A stretch of DNA of 64,000 nucleotides from Chitinophagales bacterium (GTDB taxonomy: Bacteria > Bacteroidota > Bacteroidia > Chitinophagales > UBA10324): positions 85,001 to 149,000 of the forward strand of contig JACDDS010000001.1 in assembly GCA_013816805.1 (NCBI GenBank). Reading direction: 5' to 3'. Position 1 is the stretch's first letter. Every line of letters starts with the position of its first letter. The notes under the pieces were generated by a model, which was not told the DNA's origin, searched no databases, and saw only the letters and a program-made list of their open reading frames with translations. Position numbers and translations under genes: made by a program. Shown one piece after another: positions 1 through 10,532 of this stretch.

Positions 1-52
1 CCGAAATTAACTCTCGGCGTACGATAGTCGAATTTATTGCCGGCACCAATCC

Positions 53-60
53 TACTTTTG
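53..60 (+). promoter_or_regulatory. Putative -7 box upstream of the Tricorn-like protease gene
   Basis: TACTTTTG matches the Bacteroidota sigma-A -7 consensus TAnnTTTG and lies 30 nt before the ATG at 91. A TTG lies 13 nt upstream of the box, which is shorter than the usual spacing to the -33 element, so the promoter call is tentative. Confidence 0.35.
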
Positions 61-90
61 TATTTTGCGCTCTTCACAAAAATAACCAGG

Positions 91-3000
91 ATGATCAAGG
101 AAAATATATCTGCAATTTCGATTTGTTTACCGTTGTATGTTTTAATGTGTTTTCATGCTGAATACCTCAATGCCCAAGTGCCTTCGGAAGCCCGGCTTTT
201 GAGGTTTCCTGCAGTACACGATAATCGTATCGTTTTTTCTTATGCAGGGGATTTGTATCAGGTTTCGAAATCGGGCGGCGTTGCCCGCAAGCTCACCAGT
301 GATGTCGGCTTTGAAATGTTTCCACGATTCTCTCCGGATGGTTCAGATATTGCATTTACCGGTCAATTTGAGGGAAACACCGAAGTATTTGTAATACCTT
401 CTAACGGAGGAATTCCACTACGGTTAACATATACTGCAACTTTGGGCAGGGATGATATCTCTGATCGAATGGGTCCAAATAATATTGTAATGACATGGAA
501 GGATAACAACCATATTATTTACCGCTCCCGAAAGCAATCCTTTAATGATTTCCAGGGACAATTATATTCTGTAAATATAAAAGGCGGCTTATCACAGGAA
601 CTGCCTTTTTCTTTAGCAGGCTGGTGTTCTTATTCACCTGATGGAAAGCAACTTGCCATGAACCGTGTTTTTCGTGAATTCCGCACATGGAAATATTACC
701 GGGGCGGTATGGCTGATGACATCTGGATATTTGACCTTTCTTCTAAACAATGGCAAAATATAACTAATAACGATGCTCAGGATATAGAACCAATGTGGAG
801 CGGAAATAAGATCTATTATCTCAGTGACCGTGATCGCACCATGAATTTATTTGTGTTTGATGTAACCAATAAGCAAACACGCAAGGTTACTAATTACACA
901 GATTTCGATATAAAATTTCCTTCTTTAGGTGATAAGAATATTGTATTTGAGAAGGGCGGATATCTCTATAATTTGAATCTCGACAATGAAGAAATTAACC
1001 AGGTACATATTCAAATGGATAATGATTATGAACAATGGAGCCACCCGGAAATGATTGATGCTTCAAAGTTTATTGAAGGATGGGATTTAGCACCTGATGC
1101 CAAACGACTTTCTTTTGTAGCACGCGGTGATGTATTCACCGTTCCGGCTGAATCAGGGATTACCCGGAATTTAACTCAATCAAATAGCAGCCATGACCGG
1201 GATGCAGTTTGGAGTCCCGACCGAAAATGGATTGCCTATACAAGTGATGCAAGCGGCGAGGATGAAATATACCTCCGCCATCAGGATGGAAGTGGCGATG
1301 AAGTACGCATAACCACAAATGGAGACAACTATAAATACCACCTCACCTGGAGCCCGGATAGTAAAAAAATTTTATGGTCAGACCGAAAGCAAACCTTACA
1401 ATATGTAACCGTCGATTCAAAACAAATTACCCAGGTAGATCATTCTGGTATTGGAGAATTCAATAATTATGACTGGTCTCCTGACAGTAAATGGATCTGC
1501 TATGTGCATCCCGAATGGCAAACGCAAAACCGTATTTTTTTATATAATCTTGTAACTAAGGTTTCAACTCCTGTTACCGATAACTGGTATAATTCGTATG
1601 AGCCCAGCTTTACAAAAGATGGAAAATATTTAATGCTGATATCTGACCGGGAATTTAATCCCACCTTCAGTAACACTGAATTCCAGATTTCATACCAAAA
1701 CATGAGCAAGGTGTATCTAATCACGCTTCTAAAAGAAACACCATCTCCTTTTGCACCTGAAAATGATGAAGTGGAAAACCAGGAACCGGCAACTATAGAA
1801 AGGTCTGATGTGTCTCCAAATAAAAATGCAAGTAAACCGAAAACAGACAAGTCTAAAACTGCGAAAAGCGAACATACATCTGTCAGCCATGATATTAAGG
1901 TTGACCTGGATGGAATAATGAATCGAATAATTTCATTGCCTATAGAACCGGCCCAGTATAATAATATTCAGAATTCAGGTGATAATATTTACTATCTCAG
2001 AAGTAAGGCGGGGGAAGACGGAACCACGCTTTTGGTATTTAAAATAAAGGATAAAAAAGAGGAGACATTGGGCCCAATCGATAATTTTCAAATTTCCGCG
2101 GATGGGAAAAAAATGGCCATTGAAAAGAGCAGGAATTATTCAGTAATTGACCTTCCTCAATCCAAAATTACTACTGATAAAAATGTGGATCTGAGCAATT
2201 TGAAGATCTGGGCAAATCACCATTCAGAATACGCAGAAATATTTAATGAAAGCTGGAGGCAGATGAGGGATTTTTTTTACAACCCCACTATGAACGGTGT
2301 TGACTGGAATTCTATGAAAATTAAGTACGGAGCATTAATACCGTATGTAAATCATAGGGCAGATCTTACTTATGTTATCGGTGAAATGATCGCCGAATTG
2401 AGTATAGGCCATGCCTACGTTGGAGGAGGTGATAAGCCAGAAGTGAAAAAAATACCAATGGGTTTATTAGGAGCCAAACTGATGAAGGATTCTGTTAGCG
2501 GCTATTTTAAAATTATTAAAATTCTACAGGGTGGAAACTGGAGCAGTGACTTGCGTTCTCCTTTAACTGAAGTAGGAGTAAATGCCAAACCAGGTGATTA
2601 CATCATCGCTGTAAATGGAGCCCCAGCTAATCAAATGAATGATATTTATGTATCCCTTATTAACCAGGCTAATAAGCAAGTGGAAATAACCCTTAACAGT
2701 AAGCCGGTAATACAAGGTAGCCGCAAAGTAATAGTTACGCCTGTTGCCGATGAGAAAAATTTATATTACTTCAATTGGGTGGAGCATAACATCCATTATG
2801 TGGATTCTGTCTCCCATGGAAAAGTAGGATACCTGCATATACCAAATATGGGAGTGGAAGGACTAAACGAATTTATGAGGCACTATTACCCACAGCTAAA
2901 TAAAAAAGCTTTAATCGTAGATGATCGGGGTAATGGAGGAGGTTTTGTTTCCTCTTTGGTTGCGCAGCGATTAGCATTAAGCCTGGTCTATTTCAATATG

Positions 3001-3417
3001 GCACGCAATCAAATGGGCGGCACGGATCCTCAAATGATTTTAGGCCCTAAGGCATTACTTGTAAATGAATATTCGGCTTCTGACGGAGATATTATTGCTT
3101 ACCGTTTTAAAGCCCTTAAAATTGGTCCGGTGATAGGAAAAAGAACCTGGGGCGGGGTTACCGGTATTCGCGGCACCTTACCTATCGTAGATGGTGGATT
3201 TTTAAACCGGCCTGAGTTTGGACCTTATGACTCAACAGGTTTCTTAATTGAAGGGCATGGAGTAGATCCTGATATTTCTGTGGATCAGGACCCTGCTCTT
3301 GAGTACCTGGGAATCGATCAACAGCTCGATAAAGGAATACAAGTAGTTATGGACATGCTCAAATCGCACGAGCAGACAGTTCCGGATATTCCAAAATTTC
3401 CTGATAAGTCAAAATAG
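91..3417 (+). CDS. Tricorn-like S41 family peptidase with TolB-type beta-propeller and PDZ domain
   Basis: This is a large exported peptidase resembling the archaeal Tricorn protease, expected to trim peptides in the periplasm. I start it at ATG 91, which gives a clean signal peptide ending in ...LNAQ. A TTG 54 nt earlier is open but adds sequence with no signal-peptide character. The N-terminal half carries repeated WD40/TolB-like blades (SPDG, SPDR and SPDSK motifs). A Lys/Ser-rich linker follows near residues 560-610. Then come the core domain with GHAYVGGG (H774), a PDZ segment (NAKPGDYIIAVNG), the DDRGNGGG loop and the NEYSASDGD segment that holds the nucleophilic serine region (residues 995-998). 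About 1,100 residues is normal for bacterial Tricorn homologues. Family assignment is firm; the natural substrate is unknown. Confidence 0.9.
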   Translation: MIKENISAISICLPLYVLMCFHAEYLNAQVPSEARLLRFPAVHDNRIVFSYAGDLYQVSKSGGVARKLTSDVGFEMFPRFSPDGSDIAFTGQFEGNTEVFVIPSNGGIPLRLTYTATLGRDDISDRMGPNNIVMTWKDNNHIIYRSRKQSFNDFQGQLYSVNIKGGLSQELPFSLAGWCSYSPDGKQLAMNRVFREFRTWKYYRGGMADDIWIFDLSSKQWQNITNNDAQDIEPMWSGNKIYYLSDRDRTMNLFVFDVTNKQTRKVTNYTDFDIKFPSLGDKNIVFEKGGYLYNLNLDNEEINQVHIQMDNDYEQWSHPEMIDASKFIEGWDLAPDAKRLSFVARGDVFTVPAESGITRNLTQSNSSHDRDAVWSPDRKWIAYTSDASGEDEIYLRHQDGSGDEVRITTNGDNYKYHLTWSPDSKKILWSDRKQTLQYVTVDSKQITQVDHSGIGEFNNYDWSPDSKWICYVHPEWQTQNRIFLYNLVTKVSTPVTDNWYNSYEPSFTKDGKYLMLISDREFNPTFSNTEFQISYQNMSKVYLITLLKETPSPFAPENDEVENQEPATIERSDVSPNKNASKPKTDKSKTAKSEHTSVSHDIKVDLDGIMNRIISLPIEPAQYNNIQNSGDNIYYLRSKAGEDGTTLLVFKIKDKKEETLGPIDNFQISADGKKMAIEKSRNYSVIDLPQSKITTDKNVDLSNLKIWANHHSEYAEIFNESWRQMRDFFYNPTMNGVDWNSMKIKYGALIPYVNHRADLTYVIGEMIAELSIGHAYVGGGDKPEVKKIPMGLLGAKLMKDSVSGYFKIIKILQGGNWSSDLRSPLTEVGVNAKPGDYIIAVNGAPANQMNDIYVSLINQANKQVEITLNSKPVIQGSRKVIVTPVADEKNLYYFNWVEHNIHYVDSVSHGKVGYLHIPNMGVEGLNEFMRHYYPQLNKKALIVDDRGNGGGFVSSLVAQRLALSLVYFNMARNQMGGTDPQMILGPKALLVNEYSASDGDIIAYRFKALKIGPVIGKRTWGGVTGIRGTLPIVDGGFLNRPEFGPYDSTGFLIEGHGVDPDISVDQDPALEYLGIDQQLDKGIQVVMDMLKSHEQTVPDIPKFPDKSK

Positions 3418-3624
3418 GATTACGTTAGTTCCGGAAGAAGAACAGATACATAATAAAACGGTATGAAAGATGATTCAAAAGTGCAATTACATAAGTCTTT
3501 GCTTTCCGATAAATTCCTATTTTCACACCTTATAAAGTTGTTCAGAAGGCAAGAATTTAAAATGTTAATTTTTTTATCACAATAGTGCTGCTTCCTGAAT
3601 AATAAAGACTTCAAAAGTTAATTA

Positions 3625-4122
3625 ATGGATTTAAAAGAAATACAAGAGCTTATTAAGCTTCTTAATAAATTTAATATATCGGAGATAAGGCTGGAGCAGG
3701 ATAATTTCAAGCTTACTCTTCGTACACACGACCCTCACAGCTTATTACCTTATATAAAACCGGAAGGAAATACACTTTCTCAGCCAGCTGCTGTTACTCA
3801 GCAACCCGCTCCTGCATTTCCTGCTTTTCAACCTGAAAAGGAAGCAGGCACAAAGGCAGATATATCAAACACTGAATCAAGATTAATTACTATTAAATCG
3901 CCTATGATTGGCACATTTTACAGATCAACTACTCCCGAAAAACCTTCTTTTGTAAATATCGGGGATGAAATCAAACAAGGTACTGTACTATGTATCATTG
4001 AAGCAATGAAACTCTTTAATGAAATTGAGAGCGAGCATTCGGGAAGAATCGTCAAGATATTAGTGGAGAATGCAAAGCCTGTTGAATATGATCAGCCTTT
4101 ATTTCTAATTGAGCCTATTTAG
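3625..4122 (+). CDS. accB: Acetyl-CoA carboxylase biotin carboxyl carrier protein
   Basis: This protein carries the biotin that shuttles carboxyl groups in the first committed step of fatty-acid synthesis. It is 165 residues long. The N-terminal region (1-35) is followed by a Pro/Ala-rich linker (about 50-75) and a C-terminal biotinyl domain. The biotinylation motif EAMKL places the modified lysine at K129. It starts at ATG 3625 after a 207-bp gap from the protease gene. accC follows 44 bp downstream on the same strand, so the two are very likely one operon. Confidence 0.95.
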   Translation: MDLKEIQELIKLLNKFNISEIRLEQDNFKLTLRTHDPHSLLPYIKPEGNTLSQPAAVTQQPAPAFPAFQPEKEAGTKADISNTESRLITIKSPMIGTFYRSTTPEKPSFVNIGDEIKQGTVLCIIEAMKLFNEIESEHSGRIVKILVENAKPVEYDQPLFLIEPI

Positions 4123-4166
4123 ACCAGGTTTTACATTGCATTATTCCCATACCTAAATAATGATTC

Positions 4167-5519
4167 TTGACTAAGAAAAGAAAGTTTAATAAGATACTCA
4201 TAGCTAACCGGGGCGAAATTGCCTTGCGTGTAATTCGCACCTGCAAGGAAATGGGTATTAAAACAGTAAGTATTTATTCCACTGCCGATCGTGAAAGCCT
4301 GCACGTAAAATTTGCTGATGAAGCGGTTTGTATAGGGCCACCCCCCAGCAGGGAATCCTACTTAAATATGGCCAAGATTATGGCTGCTGCCGAAATTACA
4401 GGGGCGGATGCCATACATCCCGGGTATGGTTTTCTGGCAGAGAATGAAAAGTTCGCAGAAATCTGCGGAGAATACGGTATTAAATTTATTGGCCCCACAC
4501 CGCACCAGATTTCAATGATGGGCGATAAGATCACTGCTAAGGATACTATGAAGAAGGCGGAAGTGCCGGTAATTCCCGGAAGTGAAGGTCTGTTGGAAGA
4601 TATCAAGGAAGGCAAAAAACTCGCAAAAAAAATTACGTACCCTGTAATTCTAAAAGCTACGGCCGGCGGCGGCGGTAAGGGGATGCGGATCGTTTGGGAG
4701 GAAAAAGAATTTGAAAATGCCTTTGCAATGGCTCGCACAGAGGCGGGCGCCGCTTTCGGAAATGATGGTGTATATATGGAAAAATATGTAGAGGAGCCAC
4801 GGCATATCGAAATCCAGGTGGCAGGGGACCAATATGGGAAAGCCTGCCATCTTTCAGAACGCGACTGCTCTATTCAGCGTCGTCATCAAAAGTTAACAGA
4901 AGAAAGCCCTTCACCATTTGTTACGCAGGAGCTTCGTGAAAAAATGGGTCAGGCAGCCATTAAGGCCTGCAAAGCAATTGACTATGAAGGAGTAGGTACC
5001 GTAGAGTTCCTCGTGGATAAATACAGGAACTTTTATTTTATGGAAATGAACACTCGTATCCAGGTAGAACATCCGGTAACTGAAGAAGTAATTAATTTCG
5101 ACCTTATTAAAGAGCAGATTAAAATCGCTATGGGGGAGCCTATATCGGGTAAAAATTATTTCCCGGCAATGCATGCTATTGAATGTCGGATTAATGCAGA
5201 AGACCCTTATTCCGAATTTCGGCCAAGTCCTGGAAAAATCACAACCCTTCATACACCCGGAGGCCATGGAGTGCGTATTGATTCTCACATTTATGCAGGT
5301 TATATAATACCTCCATATTATGATTCATTGATAGCTAAGATTATAACTATGGCACAAACGCGTATCGAAGCTATTGAAACGATGGAAAGGGCATTGAGCG
5401 AATATGTAATAGAGGGTATTAAAACAACAATACCTTTTCACCTTGCATTAATGAAAGACAAAAATTTCAGAGAGGGAAATTTTAATACCGCCTTTATAAA
5501 TACATTTAAATTTCAATAA
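4167..5519 (+). CDS. accC: Acetyl-CoA carboxylase, biotin carboxylase subunit
   Basis: This is the ATP-dependent biotin carboxylase that charges the AccB biotin with bicarbonate. It has 450 residues, the usual length. It shows the N-terminal [14 protein letters not shown] motif, the ATP-grasp glycine loop GGGGKGM (about residue 167), the [16 protein letters not shown] catalytic segment and the C-terminal biotin-carboxylase domain. The start is TTG at 4167; an ATG just upstream at 4160 is out of frame and stops after four codons, and no other start fits the conserved N-terminus. It is coupled with accB. Confidence 0.95.
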   Translation: MTKKRKFNKILIANRGEIALRVIRTCKEMGIKTVSIYSTADRESLHVKFADEAVCIGPPPSRESYLNMAKIMAAAEITGADAIHPGYGFLAENEKFAEICGEYGIKFIGPTPHQISMMGDKITAKDTMKKAEVPVIPGSEGLLEDIKEGKKLAKKITYPVILKATAGGGGKGMRIVWEEKEFENAFAMARTEAGAAFGNDGVYMEKYVEEPRHIEIQVAGDQYGKACHLSERDCSIQRRHQKLTEESPSPFVTQELREKMGQAAIKACKAIDYEGVGTVEFLVDKYRNFYFMEMNTRIQVEHPVTEEVINFDLIKEQIKIAMGEPISGKNYFPAMHAIECRINAEDPYSEFRPSPGKITTLHTPGGHGVRIDSHIYAGYIIPPYYDSLIAKIITMAQTRIEAIETMERALSEYVIEGIKTTIPFHLALMKDKNFREGNFNTAFINTFKFQ

Positions 5520-5572
5520 GCTGCAAGGAGTTTTGAGCCGGATAATATTTTATCAATTGATATGCGAAAACT

Positions 5573-6001
5573 CTAATTCATTACTCTTTTAATCTCTCTT
5601 ATTAATTCATGAATTTTAAATGGTTTGCTCAGATAGCCATCCATACCCGCCTTCAGATATTTTTCACGGTCACCAGCCATAGCATATGCTGTCACGGCAA
5701 TAATTTTAGGGCTGTTTTCCTGCAATAAATTCTTTACTTTTTGAGTAGTTTCCTCGCCCCCCAATTCCGGCATTTGTATATCCATTAATATGAGATCATA
5801 ATTTTTTTCCACAATAGCATAAAGCACTTCATTCCCATCTGCAACTATATCAGGACTGTAGCCTTGCAATTCTAAAATGCTTACCAATAATTTTTGATTT
5901 ATAACATTGTCTTCAGCAACTAAAATGGAAAGAGGCAGTTGGTCGCTTAAATGGGATACAGTGGGTTGGGTTCGCTCAAGTGTTGGGGGTTTATAGTTCA
6001 T
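5573..6001 (-). CDS. Stand-alone receiver-domain response regulator
   Basis: A 142-residue protein made almost entirely of one CheY-like receiver domain. Visible landmarks are the acidic pair in AEDN (residues 29-32), phospho-acceptor D74 in LMDIQMPE and the conserved lysine K126 in LSKPF. There is no output domain. A 22-residue polar N-terminal extension precedes the fold. The AEDNxxNQ signature is typical of receivers at the C-terminus of hybrid histidine kinases, so it may act as a phosphorelay intermediate or derive from one. No cognate kinase is adjacent; a TPR hybrid kinase lies about 39 kb away in the window. Confidence 0.85.
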   Translation of the reverse strand: MNYKPPTLERTQPTVSHLSDQLPLSILVAEDNVINQKLLVSILELQGYSPDIVADGNEVLYAIVEKNYDLILMDIQMPELGGEETTQKVKNLLQENSPKIIAVTAYAMAGDREKYLKAGMDGYLSKPFKIHELIREIKRVMN

Positions 6002-6088
6002 TCGGTGCAGTTTAAATTTTGTACTTACTGATGCCGGTTTATAATTATTTAATTCGTTCTGATTACTATTGGTATATCATATTTTTGT

Positions 6089-7360
6089 TCAGGAAATATG
6101 AAATGCCTTTTTAACCTGAGGGATATAATCCAATTTTTCCCATGTAAACAACTCTACTTCACGTTCCTTTAATTTCCCATTTTTTCCAATAGAAATTTTT
6201 GCTTTCACCGGCTCTTTTCCCATATGGCCATAAGCTGCGGTTTTAATGTAAATAGGATTTCTCAATTTAAGTCTTTCCACAATAGCATACGGGCGCATGT
6301 CAAAGATTGTTTGTACAATTTCTGCTATTTTACTATCACTCATTATATTTCCTGATTCATCTTTCACTTTTGCAGTACCAAATGTAGTTACGTATAAACC
6401 TACCGGCTTTGATATGCCAATAGCATAAGCAACCTGCACCTGAACCTGGTCAGCTATCCCGGAAGCCACCAGGTTTTTTGCGATATGCCGAGCAGCATAA
6501 GCTGCTGACCGGTCTACTTTAGAGGGATCTTTTCCTGAAAAAGCGCCACCACCGTGGGCGCTTTTACCTCCATAGGTATCTACAATTATTTTCCTGCCTG
6601 TTAATCCGGTATCACCGTGCGGACCACCAATCACAAATTTGCCTGTGGGATTAATGTAAAATTTTATATCACTGCCAAAGAGTTTCGAAATGCGCCTTGG
6701 TAAATTTTTTATCATTCGTGGAAGCAAGTATCTCTGAATATCTCCAGCAATTTCTTTCTGCATTTTCTCATCGGAATCAAATTCATCGTGCTGGGCAGAA
6801 ATTACAATAGTATCAATGCGGAGAGGTTTGTGATCATCACTGTATTCAATAGTAACCTGCGCTTTCGCATCGGGCCTCAGGTATTTCATAATTTTTTGCT
6901 CTCTCCTGATTTTTGCTAATTCTATTAAAATTCTATGCGCAAGGTCAAGTGCAAGCGGCATGTAGTTATCGGTTTCATTGGTAGCGTAACCGAACATCAT
7001 TCCTTGATCCCCGGCACCTTGATCCTCTTTCCTTTCACGCATTACCCCCTGGTTAATCTCCGCAGATTGCTCATGTATGGTGCTTATAATGCCGCATGAA
7101 TCCGCATCAAACATATACTCTGATTTGGTGTAACCTATAGAGCGGATAACCTCACGGGCTACCTTTTGTATATCTATATAAGCTTTAGATTTAACTTCGC
7201 CGCCAATCACTACCAGCCCGGTAGTTACAAATGTTTCGCAGGCAACTTTAGAATCGGGATCGGTTTTTAAAAATTCATCAAGAATTGCATCTGAAATCTG
7301 ATCGGCTACTTTATCCGGATGTCCTTCGGAAACTGATTCCGAAGTAAAGAGATATGACAT
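6089..7360 (-). CDS. metK: S-adenosylmethionine synthase
   Basis: This enzyme makes S-adenosylmethionine from methionine and ATP in the cytosol. It has 423 residues. It carries the N-terminal [20 protein letters not shown] motif, the central [12 protein letters not shown] hexapeptide region and the [19 protein letters not shown] phosphate-binding loop. The ATG at 7360 is unambiguous. It diverges from carA; the 161-bp spacer holds a TATCTTTG -7 box 24 nt before the start. I looked for a SAM riboswitch in that spacer and saw none. Confidence 0.97.
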   Translation of the reverse strand: MSYLFTSESVSEGHPDKVADQISDAILDEFLKTDPDSKVACETFVTTGLVVIGGEVKSKAYIDIQKVAREVIRSIGYTKSEYMFDADSCGIISTIHEQSAEINQGVMRERKEDQGAGDQGMMFGYATNETDNYMPLALDLAHRILIELAKIRREQKIMKYLRPDAKAQVTIEYSDDHKPLRIDTIVISAQHDEFDSDEKMQKEIAGDIQRYLLPRMIKNLPRRISKLFGSDIKFYINPTGKFVIGGPHGDTGLTGRKIIVDTYGGKSAHGGGAFSGKDPSKVDRSAAYAARHIAKNLVASGIADQVQVQVAYAIGISKPVGLYVTTFGTAKVKDESGNIMSDSKIAEIVQTIFDMRPYAIVERLKLRNPIYIKTAAYGHMGKEPVKAKISIGKNGKLKEREVELFTWEKLDYIPQVKKAFHIS

Positions 7361-7384
7361 TTATACGGGAATTTATTGAAGATT

Positions 7385-7392
7385 GCAAAGAT
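7385..7392 (-). promoter_or_regulatory. Putative -7 box for metK
   Basis: Read on the minus strand the site is TATCTTTG, a full match to TAnnTTTG. It sits 24 nt before the metK ATG, giving a short leader. No clear -33 TTG is visible at the usual distance. Confidence 0.45.
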
Positions 7393-7508
7393 AGCGGATG
7401 AATTTTAAAGTATCCGATCATTATTTAAGCCGCCGGGGAGCATAAGTTCACATAAAGGTGATTGTGCAAAAAATGAACTAATTCATTCCATGATTCTTCT
7501 TAAAAATT

Positions 7509-7516
7509 TAAATTTG
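7509..7516 (+). promoter_or_regulatory. Putative -7 box abutting the carA start
   Basis: TAAATTTG matches TAnnTTTG but ends only 5 nt before the TTG start codon of carA. If it is used, the transcript would be leaderless or nearly so. No -33 element is obvious. Confidence 0.35.
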
Positions 7517-7521
7517 CAGAA

Positions 7522-8619
7522 TTGACTACCTCTGAGAAAATTCCTGCAATACTTTTATTGGAAGATAACTCCGTTTACTATGGTTTTTCTAATGGAAGAG
7601 GTATTACTGCAGGTGAGATTTGTTTTAATACCGGAATGACGGGATATCAGGAAATTTTTACAGATCCATCTTACTTTGGGCAGATCCTTATTGCTACACA
7701 CGTCCATATAGGGAATTATGGAGTAAATCACCTTGAAGCTCAGTCTGCCTCCATAAAAATCTCGGGGTTAGTTTGCAAGACTTTTAATTCCTTTTCTTCA
7801 CGCATTCAGTCAGATGGATCAATAGAAAACTATTTTATAAAACAAAACAAGATTGCTATTGAAGGCATCGATACGCGTTCACTGGTGCGCCACATTCGCA
7901 GTCGTGGTGCTATGAATGCAATAATTTCTTCCGAAATATCCGATGTTCCTGCATTAAAAAATAGACTTAATGAAGTTCCTTCTATGAAAGGATTGGAATT
8001 GTCGTCTGTGATTTCCACTCATGAACCCTATGAAGCGGGAGATAAGAGTTCACAATTGAAAGTGGCGGCACTCGATTTGGGTATCAAGCAAAATATTCTT
8101 GATTGTATGGTAGCCCGTGGAATTCACGTAAAGGTATTTCCTGCAAGAACGTCTTACAAAGAGATGAAATCTTTTGAGGCTAACGGCTATTTTATTTCTA
8201 ACGGCCCCGGTGATCCTGCTGCAATGGAATATGCAGTGGATACTGTAAAGGATATTTTAAATGATAATCAGCCGCTTTTTGGTATCTGTCTCGGTCATCA
8301 GTTACTGGCACTGGCCAATAATATTCCAACCTTTAAAATGCATCATGGACACCGCGGGCTCAATCATCCGGTAAAGAATTTAATCAGTGGCCGTTGTGAA
8401 ATCACTTCTCAAAACCACGGCTTTGGGGTAGATCCTGAAGCCATAAGGCAGTCGCCCGATATTGAAATAACCCATATAAATTTAAATGACCGTTCTATAG
8501 AAGGGTTAAGAATGAAAAATAAGCCTGCATTTTCCGTTCAGTATCATCCTGAATCAGCGCCAGGACCTCATGACAGCAGGTATTTATTTGACGAATTTGT
8601 GGAAATGATGAAATCGTAA
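7522..8619 (+). CDS. carA: Carbamoyl-phosphate synthase small (glutaminase) subunit
   Basis: This glutamine amidotransferase subunit supplies ammonia for carbamoyl phosphate in arginine and pyrimidine synthesis. It has 365 residues, normal for CarA. It shows the N-terminal CarA domain (TGMTGYQEIFTDPSY) and a class I amidotransferase domain with nucleophile C256 in FGICLGHQ and the H342/E344 pair in YHPESAPGPHDS. The only in-frame start after the upstream stop at 7501-7503 that preserves the conserved N-terminus is TTG 7522. The large subunit carB is not in this window. Confidence 0.95.
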   Translation: MTTSEKIPAILLLEDNSVYYGFSNGRGITAGEICFNTGMTGYQEIFTDPSYFGQILIATHVHIGNYGVNHLEAQSASIKISGLVCKTFNSFSSRIQSDGSIENYFIKQNKIAIEGIDTRSLVRHIRSRGAMNAIISSEISDVPALKNRLNEVPSMKGLELSSVISTHEPYEAGDKSSQLKVAALDLGIKQNILDCMVARGIHVKVFPARTSYKEMKSFEANGYFISNGPGDPAAMEYAVDTVKDILNDNQPLFGICLGHQLLALANNIPTFKMHHGHRGLNHPVKNLISGRCEITSQNHGFGVDPEAIRQSPDIEITHINLNDRSIEGLRMKNKPAFSVQYHPESAPGPHDSRYLFDEFVEMMKS

Positions 8620-8675
8620 TGCTTTCCCATTCTGTAGGAATTATTTAAAAAGTGCTTGCAAAACATTTCAATTGC

Positions 8676-9515
8676 TTATGATAAATTTAGGCAAACCACT
8701 CTATAATCCTTTTTTAAGTTTATTCTTTTTCTCTTCCGAAAAATTCCATATATCGCAGAGCCGCTTCCGCTCATCGAGGCATATATTGCTCCCTGATCAT
8801 ACAGTTGAGTTTTTATGCTTTCTATTTCCGGAAATTTTTGGAAAATCACCTCTTCAAAATCATTATTTAAATATTGTTTCCATTCTTGAATAGGTAACTG
8901 GGCGGCAGTTATTGGGGAATGATTTTTTTCAGAAGAAAATATGATATCTCTTTTAATGGTTCGGTTTTCGGATAATGCAGTGTAAGCCAGTGATGTGCTT
9001 AGTATTATTCCAGGATAAACAACTACTATAAAAAAACCGGATAAATCAAGATTAACCGGTGTCAGCTGTTCGCCTTTTCCTGTAGCTATACATGGTCGAT
9101 TTTCAATAAAGAAGGGACAGTCTGTTCCGAGCTGTAAGGCAAATTGCTGAAGGCTGCTTAACGGTATTTTCAGATCAAAAAACTGGTTAAGCATTTTTAA
9201 CATGAAAGCTGCATCTGCAGATCCTCCACCGAGTCCTGCGCCTTGGGGTATATTTTTGAGAAGGAATATTTTTACAATAGGGATATTAAATCTGGTTTTT
9301 AATAGCTTATATGCTTTAACGCATAAATTATCTTCTGGTCTTCCATCTATTTGTATTCCAGCCGTTTCAAAAGAAAATTCGTTAGCAGCAACCATTTCCA
9401 GTGAATCAAACCAGTTGATGGGATAGAGGATGCTTTCCAGGTTGTGATAACCGTCTTGCCGTTTATCAAAAATCTTTAATCCAAGGTTGATCTTACAGTT
9501 AGGGAATGAAATCAT
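8676..9515 (-). CDS. ispE: 4-diphosphocytidyl-2-C-methyl-D-erythritol kinase
   Basis: This GHMP kinase phosphorylates CDP-methylerythritol in the MEP isoprenoid pathway. It has 279 residues. Visible are the N-terminal CKINLGLKIFDKRQDGYHN substrate motif, the ATP loop PQGAGLGGGSADAA and the late GSGSAIYGIF motif. The ATG at 9515 fits the family start. It lies 47 bp downstream of the DUF58 gene on the same strand and could be co-transcribed with it. Downstream it converges with carA. Confidence 0.93.
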   Translation of the reverse strand: MISFPNCKINLGLKIFDKRQDGYHNLESILYPINWFDSLEMVAANEFSFETAGIQIDGRPEDNLCVKAYKLLKTRFNIPIVKIFLLKNIPQGAGLGGGSADAAFMLKMLNQFFDLKIPLSSLQQFALQLGTDCPFFIENRPCIATGKGEQLTPVNLDLSGFFIVVVYPGIILSTSLAYTALSENRTIKRDIIFSSEKNHSPITAAQLPIQEWKQYLNNDFEEVIFQKFPEIESIKTQLYDQGAIYASMSGSGSAIYGIFRKRKRINLKKDYRVVCLNLS

Positions 9516-9562
9516 ATCGACAATAAAAGTAAAACGTCGAATGCAAAAAGGAGATCAGGCTG

Positions 9563-10504
9563 TCAGTTAAATTTTATCCGCTTGATTAAATAAGGTACCA
9601 GTATCTGGCGAAATCCCAAATTAATGTCAGCTTCTGCAAAATCTATTTTGTATTGACCACATCGAAGCTTAAGCAATTCATAAAAAGCATTTATCTGCTT
9701 TATGTATAATTCTTTAACTCTATTGGGTGTAAGTTTTACCTGTTCGCCGGTTTCTAAATCCACAAAGCGATATGGACGATTAGCGAATTCAAATTCCAGC
9801 TCTTTTGATTTATCCAGAACATGAAATAAAATTACTTCATGCTTGTTATGCTTAAGATGCTGCAATGCTGAAAAGATGGAACTCGCCTCGTCACTTTCAG
9901 CAGTAACGTTTTCAAACATATCACTAAATATGATTACCAGCGACCGACGATGTATTTTCTCTGCCACTTCATGCAGGCATGCTGCGGCATTGGTCATTTT
10001 TTTACCGGGATCTCTGTCCATTAATTGCTGTAAGGAAGTAAGCAACAGCCTGTTGTGAACAGAACTTGATTTTACTTCACTTTGCTGTTCTACCTGGTTT
10101 GAAAAAATAGTAAGCCCGAATGCGTCGCGCTGTTTTTTTAGCAGCTGCATGATAGACGCAGCTGCGATACAGGAAAAATCAATTTTACGTTGACTGCTTT
10201 GCTGTTCTTTTTCATCCGGGAAGTACATAGAAGAGGAGGCATCTAATACTAACTGGCAACGGAGATTGGTTTCTTCCTCAAATCGTTTTACATATAGCCT
10301 ATCAGTACGTGCAAAAACTTTCCAGTCAATATTCCTGGTGGCTTCACCTGCATTGTAAAGTCGATGTTCAGCAAACTCAACAGAAAAGCCATGAAAAGGA
10401 CTTTTATGAAGGCCTGTTAAAAATCCTTCCACTACCTGGTTTGCAAGCAATTCTAAACTTTGAATCCTTCCCGCTTCATTTATAAATTCGGGCTGTTTTT
10501 CCAA
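9563..10504 (-). CDS. DUF58 domain protein with VWA-like fold
   Basis: This 313-residue protein has the DUF58 signature (GEATRNIDWKVFARTDRLYVKRF) followed by a von Willebrand A-like core starting LVLDASSSMYF, whose DxSxS matches a MIDAS metal site. DUF58 proteins commonly partner MoxR AAA ATPases in envelope-related complexes; here the MoxR gene is about 38 kb away. The only start after the upstream stop is TTG 10504. It diverges from the DUF1361 gene. Family is clear; its cellular role is not. Confidence 0.85.
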   Translation of the reverse strand: MEKQPEFINEAGRIQSLELLANQVVEGFLTGLHKSPFHGFSVEFAEHRLYNAGEATRNIDWKVFARTDRLYVKRFEEETNLRCQLVLDASSSMYFPDEKEQQSSQRKIDFSCIAAASIMQLLKKQRDAFGLTIFSNQVEQQSEVKSSSVHNRLLLTSLQQLMDRDPGKKMTNAAACLHEVAEKIHRRSLVIIFSDMFENVTAESDEASSIFSALQHLKHNKHEVILFHVLDKSKELEFEFANRPYRFVDLETGEQVKLTPNRVKELYIKQINAFYELLKLRCGQYKIDFAEADINLGFRQILVPYLIKRIKFN

Positions 10505-10532
10505 GAAATTATTTTAGAGTTAAACGCATACT

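Noticed and set aside
3420-3614. Minus-strand 64-codon frame between the protease and accB
   Set aside because: No recognisable composition, no start context and it lies in a spacer expected to hold the accB promoter.
4358-4738. Long antisense frame inside accC
   Set aside because: A shadow of the strong accC coding frame with hydrophobic bias caused by the complementary codons.
7361-7521. Possible SAM riboswitch upstream of metK
   Set aside because: No conserved riboswitch core or expression-platform hairpin was found on the metK strand; only a simple -7 box.
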